Assembly (NCBI RefSeq): GCF_002278135.3
Contig: NZ_CP029425.2
Location: 7,230,001-7,294,000 of the forward strand
Reading direction: 5' to 3'
From: Bradyrhizobium ottawaense
GTDB taxonomy: Bacteria > Pseudomonadota > Alphaproteobacteria > Rhizobiales > Xanthobacteraceae
Length of the DNA stretch: 64,000 bases
The notes beneath the pieces are model-generated. The model made no database searches, had not been told where the DNA came from, and saw only the letters and a program-made list of their open reading frames with translations. Below, one piece after another: positions 28,931 through 38,854 of this stretch (positions within the stretch are counted from its first letter, which is position 1; every line of letters begins with the position of its first letter). Position numbers and translations under genes: made by a program.

Positions 28931-31900
28931 TCAACCAGAAATCAACTTTGCGGGAAGGACGCAGCGCCGGATCCGGATGATCGGCCGGTTCGACGCAGCC
29001 TCGAATACACGAAGGTCAAAGACATAATTGCCGCCGGCTGCGGGCCGATAAGACCGGCGCCACGCCGCTACCGATTCGACAAACGGGCCGACCCAGCCCG
29101 CCCAGTCCCCGGTCCGAAGTCCGGAGCGCGCAAGGCCCGACACGTGCAGGCCGTCTCCCTTGATATCGACCTCTTCAGCAAGAAGCGGCTCGAAGGTGAG
29201 GAGCACATCCAATGAAAGTTCTCCGAGAATCGCGTCGTGGTCGGAAGCACTGCCACCGCGCGGCCCAAGCAGATCCTTCAGCATTGCGGCGAAGTGTTCG
29301 CCGAACGAGCGAGCTTGCGACGCCATCTCCACCTCGGCCACGGTGAGTATGGGCACCAGCGGAGCACCCGACGCAACGGTCGGAACCCGATAGACGAATT
29401 CCTTGGCGACAGGTTCCCCCCGGATTTCGGCATTACGTGTCAGATCCAGCTCCGTCTGCACGGAGCGATAGGCAAGAATGTCGAGATCCAACGCATCGAG
29501 CCGTCTCAGTCGCTTCGCCAGATCCCCCTCATTGAAGATCAGCGGACCGACATCGTCGGTCTTCGGATGGGCGGCGTCGGCCGGACAATAAAGCTCAAAG
29601 CTCCCGGGCCCGGGCAGACCGGCGCGGCTCTTATCACGCTTGATGACAAGACGGCGCCGGCTGTCAGCCATGACCTCCTCTGCAACATCGTAAACATCGA
29701 GACGCTCGACCAGCGCGGCCTCGGATTCGATAATCTGTTGCGACAATGCGCTTGCGAGGTCTTGCGCGCGTGCCGCGAGGAATTTGGCAGCAGCCTCGCC
29801 GGTCGCCTCCCTGCCGAGCTGTCGCAGAACGGGCTCGACCGCCTCGGCAAAGATCGCAAACGCCCTTGCTCGCAGCGCGTCCCGGGTAAGGCCGAGTAAT
29901 GCTTCCGTGGGCAATGGGCCGGTTCCCGGATTGTAGCGGAGGGTCAATTTGAGTCGATCGCTTCCGCTGCCTTCGTAGCTCCACGTTCGCGAATGCCTCC
30001 AAAGCCGCGCATCGCCGATCGTGTTCGCCACCGTGTCTCTAATTGATTCAACCTCGATCGCGGGCGTCCGCGGATACCGCTTTCGCACGATCGGGATGTC
30101 CGCATCGGGCAGCTCATAGACCCGTGGTGTCGCGAGCTTGAGCCATGCGGTCGGCCGATAACGCCCCGGATCTCCCGGCACCACGGCCTCGAGTGCGGGT
30201 CGCGGCAATCGCTGCACGTGCGTCAGCCGATACCCGGCCGGCGAAGGAACGGTGTTCTTGTCGTAGTTCGGCGTCACGTCGGTTGTGACAAACAAGTGCC
30301 GTCTCCCGCTCGCCGGAGCTCCGATCTGCATCGCGGACGGCCGCATCGTGTACGGCACGACGCCGGTGTCACGCGACACGATGCTTCCATAGGCCTGCGG
30401 TCGCTTCTCCTCGTCATGCGGGACGGCAGCCTGATCCTCGTAATACGAGATCGTGTCGATTGCATCTGCAGCGGAGAGCCGCATCAGAACCCTGTCCTTC
30501 AAAATCGCGTTTGGAACGTTTCCGATGGCCGGCCGGCCATCGAGAACGGGGCGAAGATCTGCGACAAGTGACGCGGCAATCGACGCCTTGGCGATCAGGA
30601 TCTGCTGCAGAGCGTCGCGGCCTCCTTGCGTGTCGGACAGTCTTTGCACGGCCGGAACATCGAGCACTTCGTCGTACAGCGTAAGCGCACGGGCAGCGGT
30701 TGCATCTGCATCGATCCGGTCGAAGCCAACCGACCGCACGGGCTTTTCGTCCCCGAACGTCGGCACGTCGGCAACGAAGCTGTGCAGGCCGGTTGAAATG
30801 GGTGGCAGTGCGAGGTCGTGGCGCACGGCGGTGGTGAAATGATTGGCCGGCGGAAGCACGTCTTGCCGCACCAGCCAGATCGCCCGCTCGACCAGCCCCG
30901 GGACGCTGCCATACCCCGTTGCGAGCAGGAACTGCGGCGCAAAGTGTGCCATGGAAGCCTCCAGTTCTTCCAGGGTGCGCCCAAAACCGGCGGGGAACGC
31001 CACGGTGTTTGCAGGCTTGGCAGAGCCGTCATGGCGCAGCGGCAGCGGCAACGGCACAACCACGCTCTTCACATCGGAAGGCTCAGTGCCATCCAGCCCA
31101 TCCAGGCTGGTGCGCTCGACCCGAAGCGCCAATGCAAGCTCAGCGAACTCTCCATCCGAAACTTCGACATCAAATCCGAACACGACAGGATCGCGAGACA
31201 ACAGCCGTTCGGCTTCCGTCCTGACCGTCGTCGCCGGAATTGTCCGCAAGTCTCTCACGCTCGTCATCGCACCGAACGCTGCGCTGGCAGCCTCCATGAA
31301 CTTCCAGAGCTTCTCGACGTCGGGCCTCGCAAACGCGACCGACCGCTTCAGGGCACGAGTCTGCTCGCTCCCGCCATCGGTCAACGACACGCCGATGTGT
31401 TCGTCGCGAAGCTGCAATGCCGCCTGGGCGTAGATGACCCTGGCGCGATCTGACATTTCAATCAGCGCCCGGTACTGGTCGTCGGTCAGGGGGCCTTCAC
31501 CTTCCGGCACGATTGACGACGCAGAGCGGGGATCAAGCACCATGGCTACGTTGAGCCGGCCGGCAGTGCTGCCAGGCCACCATGCGAGCAGCAGCCCGGG
31601 CAAATCGTTCAGCGGGATCAGGCGATCGGAGTATCGGATTTTGACCGGGACGCTCGCGAGCGGCGGCCCCGACCAATCGTTGCCGTAGACGTCGCGCCAT
31701 TGACCGGCGAGCTGCAGCGTCTTGCCTACGGCAGCATAGGGCGACCTCGCATTCATCAGCTTGGCGAACGGCAGGGCCAGCCGGTAGGTGAGCATCTCCG
31801 TCACGCCCTCGTCGTCGGTGTGCCCCACAGCGAGGCTCTCGGATATCGAGACCAGCTCGGCATTGTCATCCCTGACCGAATAGGCGAACATGGAGAAGCG

Positions 31901-34900
31901 CGCGGCGAACTGGTCCCAAAGCTCCTCGTTGAGACCGGTCGGAACGGCGGGCCGCTCCGGCCGCGTCACGATGATGGGCAAGACCCCGGCCGGAGCGATT
32001 GGTTCGCTGAGCTCCGCCCGCGCCAACGGGTTTTCGCTGTCGATCTGGAACGTGAACGAGTGACCATCCAGATAAGCCGCAGGATCGGCCTGGTCGGCAG
32101 GAACATCGAATACGACTGCGTTCGCGTATCCCGCGCTCTCCTCGGTCAGGTACAGGATCATCATTAGCTCGATCGGCGGCGTGCTTCCATCACCCTCCGG
32201 GCGAGGCGGGAGCTGCTGGATCGAACTGCCAGCCGTCGGCCAGCCGATACTCGTGCCGGCGCGGTTCGTGACGCCCGCGCGCCGCACGATTTCGACAAAA
32301 GCCTGAAGCTCGTCGATCGAAGCCACATAGGTCTCCGAGATAGCCGTTTCCGCGGCCAGCTCTGTCGCTCCGAAAGGCCTTGCTTCGGCCGACAGGTCAC
32401 TCTGCACGACCACGGCCGAAGTCGCTGCACCAACCAGCGGCTCAAGCCCATCCGGCTTGACGTTGTAGAACTCGGCGCGTGCGATCCGTTGCGCGCCGCC
32501 GGCCTCCAGGTTGAGGGCATCCAGCCAAACGCGATCGCCTTCGGGCATACCGGCGATCTCGAAGCGATCGAGGACGGCAGCACCCGGGGCCGGTTTCACC
32601 AGTTGCAGCCGCAGCGTCACCGCGATGACGGCGTGCGAGCCGATTTTTGCCGCGGCTTCCGGACGCGTCCGCTCGCCGATTCTGAAGGCACGGAGGCCTG
32701 GACGACTGAGAAGGCCCTCGCTACGCGTCCTCGCCTGGTGACGAATGACCTCGGCCGGGAACGGGACCAGATGGGCACGGTTGCCACCGAGAACGCGGGG
32801 GCGCCCCACGGCGAAGTCGCGCGGCACCGTTCGAAACCTGTCGGCGGCGCTGATGCGCCCGCCAAGGTCGGTAAACAGGTGCGCACTGGCCGCGAACTGG
32901 ACCAAGGCATCGCTCTCGACGCCGTCGATAGCAAAGGTGAGCGCCCCGCCACGCAGGAACGAATCTCCCGTCTCAATGACGAAGGCCGGCCGCTCAGCCG
33001 GGACGGCGGGGCGCCCGAGCGGATGTTGCAGCCAGGCGAGCTGGTAGAGACCATGATGCATTCCGGGCGCAAGGTTCGGAGGCATGACGCCGGCGGGCGG
33101 CGAATCCGGGTCGGGGAGCCGCGGTCCATGCAAGAACAGGCGCGTCGCCATTGCGAGAACGCCTGAGCGAACCTCGTCCCGTTCCAGTTCGTCGAGCAGA
33201 TCGCCCAGCCTGAAGGCATGAGGCGATCCATCCGCACGCGGCGCTGCGGTCCTGATCTTCTCCGCGGCGATGGCACAAAGGCGCGAGATCGAGCCGCGGA
33301 TGATCAACCCGACATAGTCCTCGAACAGGACCTGCGCGATCGGGAGCCGCTGCGGCTCCGCCTCGGCGCCGACCGACTCGGCAACTCGGGAAGGCACAAG
33401 AGCGGCCATCTGACGCTGGAGTTCGGCGTCGATCTTTTCGCGGTAGGCATCGTTGACGACCTGCTTGTCGGCAAGGCGCGTCGTCACCGGCCATTCCGAT
33501 TCGGCAAAGCCGCTCCGGGTGATCGTCGCGGTGGGCGGAAGCGGGAAGAACACGCCGCCGATTTGCGCGGCACCATCGACCGCGTCCGGCGCACGCGAGA
33601 TCGTCGCGTCCACATTGGTCCGAAACAGCGCATCGACAAACAGGAAAGACGGTTGGCGCTTCCGACGCTCGGATGCGTGGGCGGTTCCGTCGAAGATCGT
33701 GTCGCCCGCAGCAACCCAAAGCGAAATTCTGTCGAGCGTGTCGAACGTGATCTCGTGATCGCGCAAGGCGACACCGGGGCTCCGGTTCGTGGTGTTTGCG
33801 ATCGTCCAGGCCGCCATCAAGACAGCCAGGCTCGATCCGCCGACGGGATGCCCATCGGCCGTACTATCGGGAATGACGCCGAGAAAAACGGCGTTGGCGC
33901 GAACGGACGCGTCGGCTGCCGCTGCGAGCGTCATGTCCGGCATCAGATACACGGGCATCCGCCATGGCCCAAGATCCGGTGCGAGCCGCCAGTCTGCCGG
34001 ATTGATGTTTTCGGTCCAGGCCGGCGGCTCCTTGAACACCAGAAGCGGCCTGCCGGCTTCGGTCACGACAATCGACTCGGTGCCGGCACGCGGCTGGAAC
34101 AGGTAGTACTGCGTGTTGCGGTCCGACCCGACGTAGACGGAATAGTCTACGGTCGTCGAGAAGCTGAAATGCAGACTGATCTCGATGGTCTTGCCGAACA
34201 CCCTGAAGCGGGCGATCACGACCGAAATCCGCACGCTGACACCGGCCTCGATATAGAGGCGAATGCGGTGGTCCGTTTTCATATCGAAGCCGTAAGCAAC
34301 CCATACGCGAATGGAGACTCCGGCCTTCACGATGCCGAAGTCGACATAGCCGTATATCTCGCCGAGTATGCCGACCTGCCCGCGGATCGCGACGAAGGTG
34401 GATGCTGCCTGCGTCCACTGACGCACCTCCGGGCGAGCCGGATCGTGCCAGAGCACGCCATAGCCTCCCTCGATCTCGGCGAACACCGTGACCGAGAGCC
34501 CGGCACGAAAGATACCCTTGTTGATCTCCTTGCCGAGGCCGACACGAAACGCCATGCCGACCTCGGTGACGGGCTTGTAGGTCAGAAGGCTATCATCGAC
34601 GATCAATGCGCCCGATCCGCCGCCCTGGTGAAATCTAGGCTGTGGGATCAACCATGCAGCAGGCCCCGATACGCGGCGGAAGTAGAGCCCGCCAGATCCG
34701 ATGAACGGGAATACCTGTACGCCGAAGGCGCGTCCATAATCCTTGTTGAAGGGATAACCGAGATCGACGGTGAAACCGCCGTCGGTATAGATCTCAAATG
34801 CGATCGTTGGAAGCGTGACACTGACGACGCCGAATTCCAGCTGACGCCAGGCCGGCGGCGCGACGATCTCGATCGAATAGACGCCGAGCTTTTCACTGAG

Positions 34901-37900
34901 CTTCCGATACAGCACATCCAGCGAGAAGAGATAGTCGCTGGAGCCGGGCGACAGCGTGACACCGAAGCGAATGCCATAGATGTCGTCGTCGCGCATCGCA
35001 AGGCCGAGCTCGACGCGATCGGCGAATACTGCGGAGAAGCCGACGGACCAGCCTCGCGACGGGTCGAAGCGGATGTAGTCCCTCTCGATCGCGGTGGATA
35101 TCTTGTCCAGCGCGGCCGTCTCGTTGTTTCCAGGATCCTGGTCATACGGCGCTTTCGATGTCAGGGCCGTAAAGCGACCGACGACCTCCTTGGTGGTCCT
35201 GGGAGGAGGCTGGGTCGCCGGAAGCGGATCGACACGCTGCCCGAGCGCAATCGCCTTCAGATCGAACACGCCAATCTTGCCATCGATGGGCTTGCGGGCG
35301 GCGAACCAGCCGATGCCACTCGCGGCCTGTCCGCTCCCCAGCGTTTTGGGGTCCACGAACAGGAACAGGGAGATGCCTGCCTCATCCTTCGGAAACTTGT
35401 ATCCGAGAATTTCGAGCTGGGCGCCGATCGCATAGAGCAGCTTGATCTGCGATGAAGCGCCGCCCCCCGGCGGCCGGAACTGCTTGTCGAGAATCTTGAA
35501 CCGTTCGGCCCGCAGCTTGATCACGCCTTCGATGCCGATGTCGAGCTTGCCATCGCTTTCCGGGAATTTGATGCCCAGCGCCCAGCGCGGAGCCCATCCG
35601 CCACCCGTCCTCACTCCGTCACTGAAGCCGAACAGCACCGACAGCTTGAATCCCTTCTTCGGCGCCAGCGAGCCGAGGAATCCGAGATCAAGATCGAACT
35701 CGAGACCAAAGCGGAAGCCGTCGGTCTCCGGAAAATTTCCGAATCCAAAATAGCCGAGATCGGGAAGTCTCAATCCCTTCCCGAACAGGTTCAGAGCCTT
35801 GAACTTCAATGGAAAGGAGGACCAGAATCCGCGGCCGGGCCGCTTGGCGGCGGAGCCGAACTGAAAGCGCAGCCGCCCCGGATTGAAGAACATTCGCAGG
35901 GCTCGCTCAATCGCGTGGCCGGGCAGGTTCGGAATCCTGAACCCCGTCGCAATGCCCATGTCGCTGAAATCGAGGGCCTCGATATCGATGACATCAAGCC
36001 CGCCCAGGGAGCCAAATTTGACCCTGCCGTCCAGAAGAAAGCGGGAGACGACCGATCTTGCATCCGCCCCGTCGGGTTTCGAATCGTCGGTCACATAAGC
36101 AATGCGATTGACGTCGACTATACGGATGATTGCATCTTCATCGCCCTCTTCAGGTGCAACCTGCCCCTCCTTTTTGGCGGCGTATCTGAAGCTTTGCTCG
36201 GGGTCGGTCTCATAGGTGTATACTTCACGCGTGGCTCCGCCTTCGCGTATCCGCTCGTAGCGTCCGACCAAAGACAGAATGGAGTCGTGCTTTCTCTGCC
36301 AGGCCGTGCTCCCTCTCTTCTCCCATATGTCGCCGAACCCATGGAACAAACGTCCCAGGTAGAAGTCGATCTTGGCTTGAAACGTCGAAATTTCGCCGTT
36401 CGCAAAGCTGACGAGCAAGCGCCGGATCTTGAAGCCGTAAGAACCGTCGTGTTCGGGCTCTTCCTCATTTGCTAGGGCAGGTTTGATCGCCGAGCCGTCG
36501 TCCCGATAGTCGACCAGACCGGAAAGGCGCGATTTTGTGGACCCGCCCGAATTGCCGATACCCTTGAGTTCGATTGCAACATACTCGCCGCGCAGCCGGT
36601 CGAGATCCATGCCGCCGAGCAGACCCTGGACCTGCGCGGGGAGATCGCCGAGCCCCAGATCGCAATTGATGATGAGAACGCCGGCCCAGTTGCCGTCGTT
36701 GAGAATGCTCAGCAGTAGCTGGTATTGCCTGGCCGCAGCGGAGTCGGTGGCAGCGGCTTCTGTCTTCGCACGGTTGATGAAGGCCTTAAGGATATCACGC
36801 GCATTCGCGGTCGGATCCTCTTTTCCCTCGGGTCCCGGGCGCAGAAACTGATCCCTGCCCGACCAGGATGCCGGGTCATCGGCGAGTTCGATGATACTTC
36901 TGCTTTCATATCCCTTGATGATGAAAAGCGTCTCGGGGCGTAGTTTTTGACGGTCCGCGCGCCCTTCTGCGCCCGGAATGCCGACATCGAAAGGCCAGCC
37001 CCCGATTGCCAACCGGCTCTCGAGGGAGGTGCCACCTTGCGCCGTCACGTCGGGCATCTTGTTCGCGACCAGGAACAAGCGATTGCGGATCAATGCGTCG
37101 GCAACGGCCGGCAGCACCGGCCCCTTCCCTCCGCCCGGGGTCCGGCCGCGAACGGCAAATTGAAACTGCGCCGGCTGCCCCTTGGCGGTGCCAACCGAAA
37201 CGGCAAAGACGATCGCCGCGATGCGCCCGTCCGGCAGGCGCTCGACCTCGAAGCCGAGCGGCGTCGTCGATCTGCTGATGTCCGGATCGGTTTCGGTCGC
37301 GGGCGAACTCTCGGTGACAGTATATCCCTTTGGGGCCGCCAGCTTGCGGCGCTCATGCGCCAGCCTTTCTATGTCGAACGCCTGAGCGGACTTGCGCTTG
37401 TCCTGCTGAACGCCGCGCGGCGGCAGGACAGGCACAAAACCCGCCGGAATATTCGCGGCGTCCTGCCTCCCGACCGTCAGCTCGAGCGGCGCATGCTCGA
37501 GCACACCGCCATCCATCTTCAGGTTGCGGCCACTGGGTGGCTCGGCGATCATTCGCATGGTGCCGGAGGGATCGCCGCGGTGCACGCTCATCCACGACGT
37601 AACGCCGAGGCTGTCACCTTGCGCCGAGAGCGCGGGCGTGTTCGTGGCTGCAGTGCTCTCGGCGGCTTCGGCAAACCCCTCCGGCGGGCGCTTGTCAATC
37701 GCGGGGCCGAGGTCGAACGTGACGAATATATCTCCGGACGCTTCAGTTCCGGAAGCTGAAGGCCCCAAAGTCTCGCTGGGCGCAAAACCAGGCAGCAGTC
37801 CGAGCAGCGCAAGGTCGAGCGCCGCACCGGCTTCGGTGCCTCCCGCAGGTGGCTTCACCTTTGCCTTGAAGGTCCCGCGCAACGACATCGTGTCGTCGTA

Positions 37901-38854
37901 GTCACTGGCACCTGCTTCAAGTTTCAGCGGCTGGCGCGTGAATACAAAAACCGGTCCGCGCTGCAGCGCCGGGGTCGGATGTGGCACGACTTCAACGTCG
38001 TGCCCGGGCGCTGTCGGGATCGCCAGGACGAGCGCTTCGGTGTCGGAGCGAGGCAATGGCTGGAGAAACGACCGGAGCTGGTCCAGCGGTGCAAACGGAT
38101 CAAGCGAAAGCACGCATCGACCGCTTCTCGTGCCGGCCTCGCCGCCGTGCAGCACGGCAGCCTCTTCCGTAGAGGTCGCGGGCGATCCATCGTTCCGCTT
38201 CAGGTAAGTAAAGCGGTTGACGAGCCCCGCGCCGACGATCTCGTCGATCGACGTCGGCGTCAGGACATCGCTACTCGAGCTGAGGTGACCCTCGCCACGG
38301 AAACATCCGATCGCGGAAGCGTCCGTGAGATCGAGCTCCAATTGCATGATGGCGAAGGGCGAGCGGCTTGTGTCCAGTGCGCGCCGTCGACCGAAAACAT
38401 GTCCGGATCCCTGGGGCGTGAATACCAGACCGATCGGGCCGGCCGAAAGTATCGATCGGTCGAGGTCAAGGACGTATTCCAGCAATCCTGTTGCCGGATC
38501 CTCGAGCTGGACCTGGTTAGCGCCGAGCGGAAAGGACCCGCTGCGCCCGCCTTTCAATACGAACAGCGGCACACCGCCGCCGGCGCGACCGAAAGCAATT
38601 CGCTCCGCTGTCTGGGCGAGCCCGATTGTTGCCTGCTCGGCCGCCCGATGATCGAGCCATGCAACGATCTCCGAAAGTCCGGCAAACGGTTGCGCTGACG
38701 GCAGCACCCAAAAGATGCCGTTGCGAACGACGCTGTCGTCCAAGGTCAACGACGGCTCCGACGCGACATCGTTGATAGGACGAAACAGGATTCTGGGGTT
38801 TACAGCATCGTTGGCAAAAATGGACGAAGTTCCACAACGGGAAAATGTCACCAT
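28931..38854 (-). CDS. Giant beta-rich protein of about 3,307 residues
   Basis: An uninterrupted frame of almost 10 kb. I chose the ATG at 38854, preceded by GAAGGGAG and overlapping the stop of the OmpA-like gene (ATGGTGA); a start 45 bases upstream is possible. No signal peptide or classic membrane helix is seen at the N-terminus. Residues about 950-1600 (roughly 34040-36050) consist of long alternating hydrophobic/polar strands, for example FGLEFDLDLGFLGSLAP, VRISVVIARFRVFGKTIEIS and VDYSVYVGSDRNTQYYLF, the pattern of large beta-grooves, tubes or solenoids. The rest mixes acidic, Pro-rich and beta-sandwich-like segments. I recognise no catalytic motif. Its position beside an OmpA-like secreted protein and several proteases suggests a structural, surface or substrate role (inference). 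Confidence 0.85.
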   Translation of the reverse strand: MVTFSRCGTSSIFANDAVNPRILFRPINDVASEPSLTLDDSVVRNGIFWVLPSAQPFAGLSEIVAWLDHRAAEQATIGLAQTAERIAFGRAGGGVPLFVLKGGRSGSFPLGANQVQLEDPATGLLEYVLDLDRSILSAGPIGLVFTPQGSGHVFGRRRALDTSRSPFAIMQLELDLTDASAIGCFRGEGHLSSSSDVLTPTSIDEIVGAGLVNRFTYLKRNDGSPATSTEEAAVLHGGEAGTRSGRCVLSLDPFAPLDQLRSFLQPLPRSDTEALVLAIPTAPGHDVEVVPHPTPALQRGPVFVFTRQPLKLEAGASDYDDTMSLRGTFKAKVKPPAGGTEAGAALDLALLGLLPGFAPSETLGPSASGTEASGDIFVTFDLGPAIDKRPPEGFAEAAESTAATNTPALSAQGDSLGVTSWMSVHRGDPSGTMRMIAEPPSGRNLKMDGGVLEHAPLELTVGRQDAANIPAGFVPVLPPRGVQQDKRKSAQAFDIERLAHERRKLAAPKGYTVTESSPATETDPDISRSTTPLGFEVERLPDGRIAAIVFAVSVGTAKGQPAQFQFAVRGRTPGGGKGPVLPAVADALIRNRLFLVANKMPDVTAQGGTSLESRLAIGGWPFDVGIPGAEGRADRQKLRPETLFIIKGYESRSIIELADDPASWSGRDQFLRPGPEGKEDPTANARDILKAFINRAKTEAAATDSAAARQYQLLLSILNDGNWAGVLIINCDLGLGDLPAQVQGLLGGMDLDRLRGEYVAIELKGIGNSGGSTKSRLSGLVDYRDDGSAIKPALANEEEPEHDGSYGFKIRRLLVSFANGEISTFQAKIDFYLGRLFHGFGDIWEKRGSTAWQRKHDSILSLVGRYERIREGGATREVYTYETDPEQSFRYAAKKEGQVAPEEGDEDAIIRIVDVNRIAYVTDDSKPDGADARSVVSRFLLDGRVKFGSLGGLDVIDIEALDFSDMGIATGFRIPNLPGHAIERALRMFFNPGRLRFQFGSAAKRPGRGFWSSFPLKFKALNLFGKGLRLPDLGYFGFGNFPETDGFRFGLEFDLDLGFLGSLAPKKGFKLSVLFGFSDGVRTGGGWAPRWALGIKFPESDGKLDIGIEGVIKLRAERFKILDKQFRPPGGGASSQIKLLYAIGAQLEILGYKFPKDEAGISLFLFVDPKTLGSGQAASGIGWFAARKPIDGKIGVFDLKAIALGQRVDPLPATQPPPRTTKEVVGRFTALTSKAPYDQDPGNNETAALDKISTAIERDYIRFDPSRGWSVGFSAVFADRVELGLAMRDDDIYGIRFGVTLSPGSSDYLFSLDVLYRKLSEKLGVYSIEIVAPPAWRQLEFGVVSVTLPTIAFEIYTDGGFTVDLGYPFNKDYGRAFGVQVFPFIGSGGLYFRRVSGPAAWLIPQPRFHQGGGSGALIVDDSLLTYKPVTEVGMAFRVGLGKEINKGIFRAGLSVTVFAEIEGGYGVLWHDPARPEVRQWTQAASTFVAIRGQVGILGEIYGYVDFGIVKAGVSIRVWVAYGFDMKTDHRIRLYIEAGVSVRISVVIARFRVFGKTIEISLHFSFSTTVDYSVYVGSDRNTQYYLFQPRAGTESIVVTEAGRPLLVFKEPPAWTENINPADWRLAPDLGPWRMPVYLMPDMTLAAAADASVRANAVFLGVIPDSTADGHPVGGSSLAVLMAAWTIANTTNRSPGVALRDHEITFDTLDRISLWVAAGDTIFDGTAHASERRKRQPSFLFVDALFRTNVDATISRAPDAVDGAAQIGGVFFPLPPTATITRSGFAESEWPVTTRLADKQVVNDAYREKIDAELQRQMAALVPSRVAESVGAEAEPQRLPIAQVLFEDYVGLIIRGSISRLCAIAAEKIRTAAPRADGSPHAFRLGDLLDELERDEVRSGVLAMATRLFLHGPRLPDPDSPPAGVMPPNLAPGMHHGLYQLAWLQHPLGRPAVPAERPAFVIETGDSFLRGGALTFAIDGVESDALVQFAASAHLFTDLGGRISAADRFRTVPRDFAVGRPRVLGGNRAHLVPFPAEVIRHQARTRSEGLLSRPGLRAFRIGERTRPEAAAKIGSHAVIAVTLRLQLVKPAPGAAVLDRFEIAGMPEGDRVWLDALNLEAGGAQRIARAEFYNVKPDGLEPLVGAATSAVVVQSDLSAEARPFGATELAAETAISETYVASIDELQAFVEIVRRAGVTNRAGTSIGWPTAGSSIQQLPPRPEGDGSTPPIELMMILYLTEESAGYANAVVFDVPADQADPAAYLDGHSFTFQIDSENPLARAELSEPIAPAGVLPIIVTRPERPAVPTGLNEELWDQFAARFSMFAYSVRDDNAELVSISESLAVGHTDDEGVTEMLTYRLALPFAKLMNARSPYAAVGKTLQLAGQWRDVYGNDWSGPPLASVPVKIRYSDRLIPLNDLPGLLLAWWPGSTAGRLNVAMVLDPRSASSIVPEGEGPLTDDQYRALIEMSDRARVIYAQAALQLRDEHIGVSLTDGGSEQTRALKRSVAFARPDVEKLWKFMEAASAAFGAMTSVRDLRTIPATTVRTEAERLLSRDPVVFGFDVEVSDGEFAELALALRVERTSLDGLDGTEPSDVKSVVVPLPLPLRHDGSAKPANTVAFPAGFGRTLEELEASMAHFAPQFLLATGYGSVPGLVERAIWLVRQDVLPPANHFTTAVRHDLALPPISTGLHSFVADVPTFGDEKPVRSVGFDRIDADATAARALTLYDEVLDVPAVQRLSDTQGGRDALQQILIAKASIAASLVADLRPVLDGRPAIGNVPNAILKDRVLMRLSAADAIDTISYYEDQAAVPHDEEKRPQAYGSIVSRDTGVVPYTMRPSAMQIGAPASGRRHLFVTTDVTPNYDKNTVPSPAGYRLTHVQRLPRPALEAVVPGDPGRYRPTAWLKLATPRVYELPDADIPIVRKRYPRTPAIEVESIRDTVANTIGDARLWRHSRTWSYEGSGSDRLKLTLRYNPGTGPLPTEALLGLTRDALRARAFAIFAEAVEPVLRQLGREATGEAAAKFLAARAQDLASALSQQIIESEAALVERLDVYDVAEEVMADSRRRLVIKRDKSRAGLPGPGSFELYCPADAAHPKTDDVGPLIFNEGDLAKRLRRLDALDLDILAYRSVQTELDLTRNAEIRGEPVAKEFVYRVPTVASGAPLVPILTVAEVEMASQARSFGEHFAAMLKDLLGPRGGSASDHDAILGELSLDVLLTFEPLLAEEVDIKGDGLHVSGLARSGLRTGDWAGWVGPFVESVAAWRRSYRPAAGGNYVFDLRVFEAASNRPIIRIRRCVLPAKLISG

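Noticed and set aside
33218..35455. A plus-strand open frame of 745 codons inside the giant gene
   Set aside because: It lies antisense to a gene with overlap and ribosome-site support on the minus strand. Its residues are Arg, Asp, Gly and Ala rich without domains, the usual shadow of a high-GC gene.
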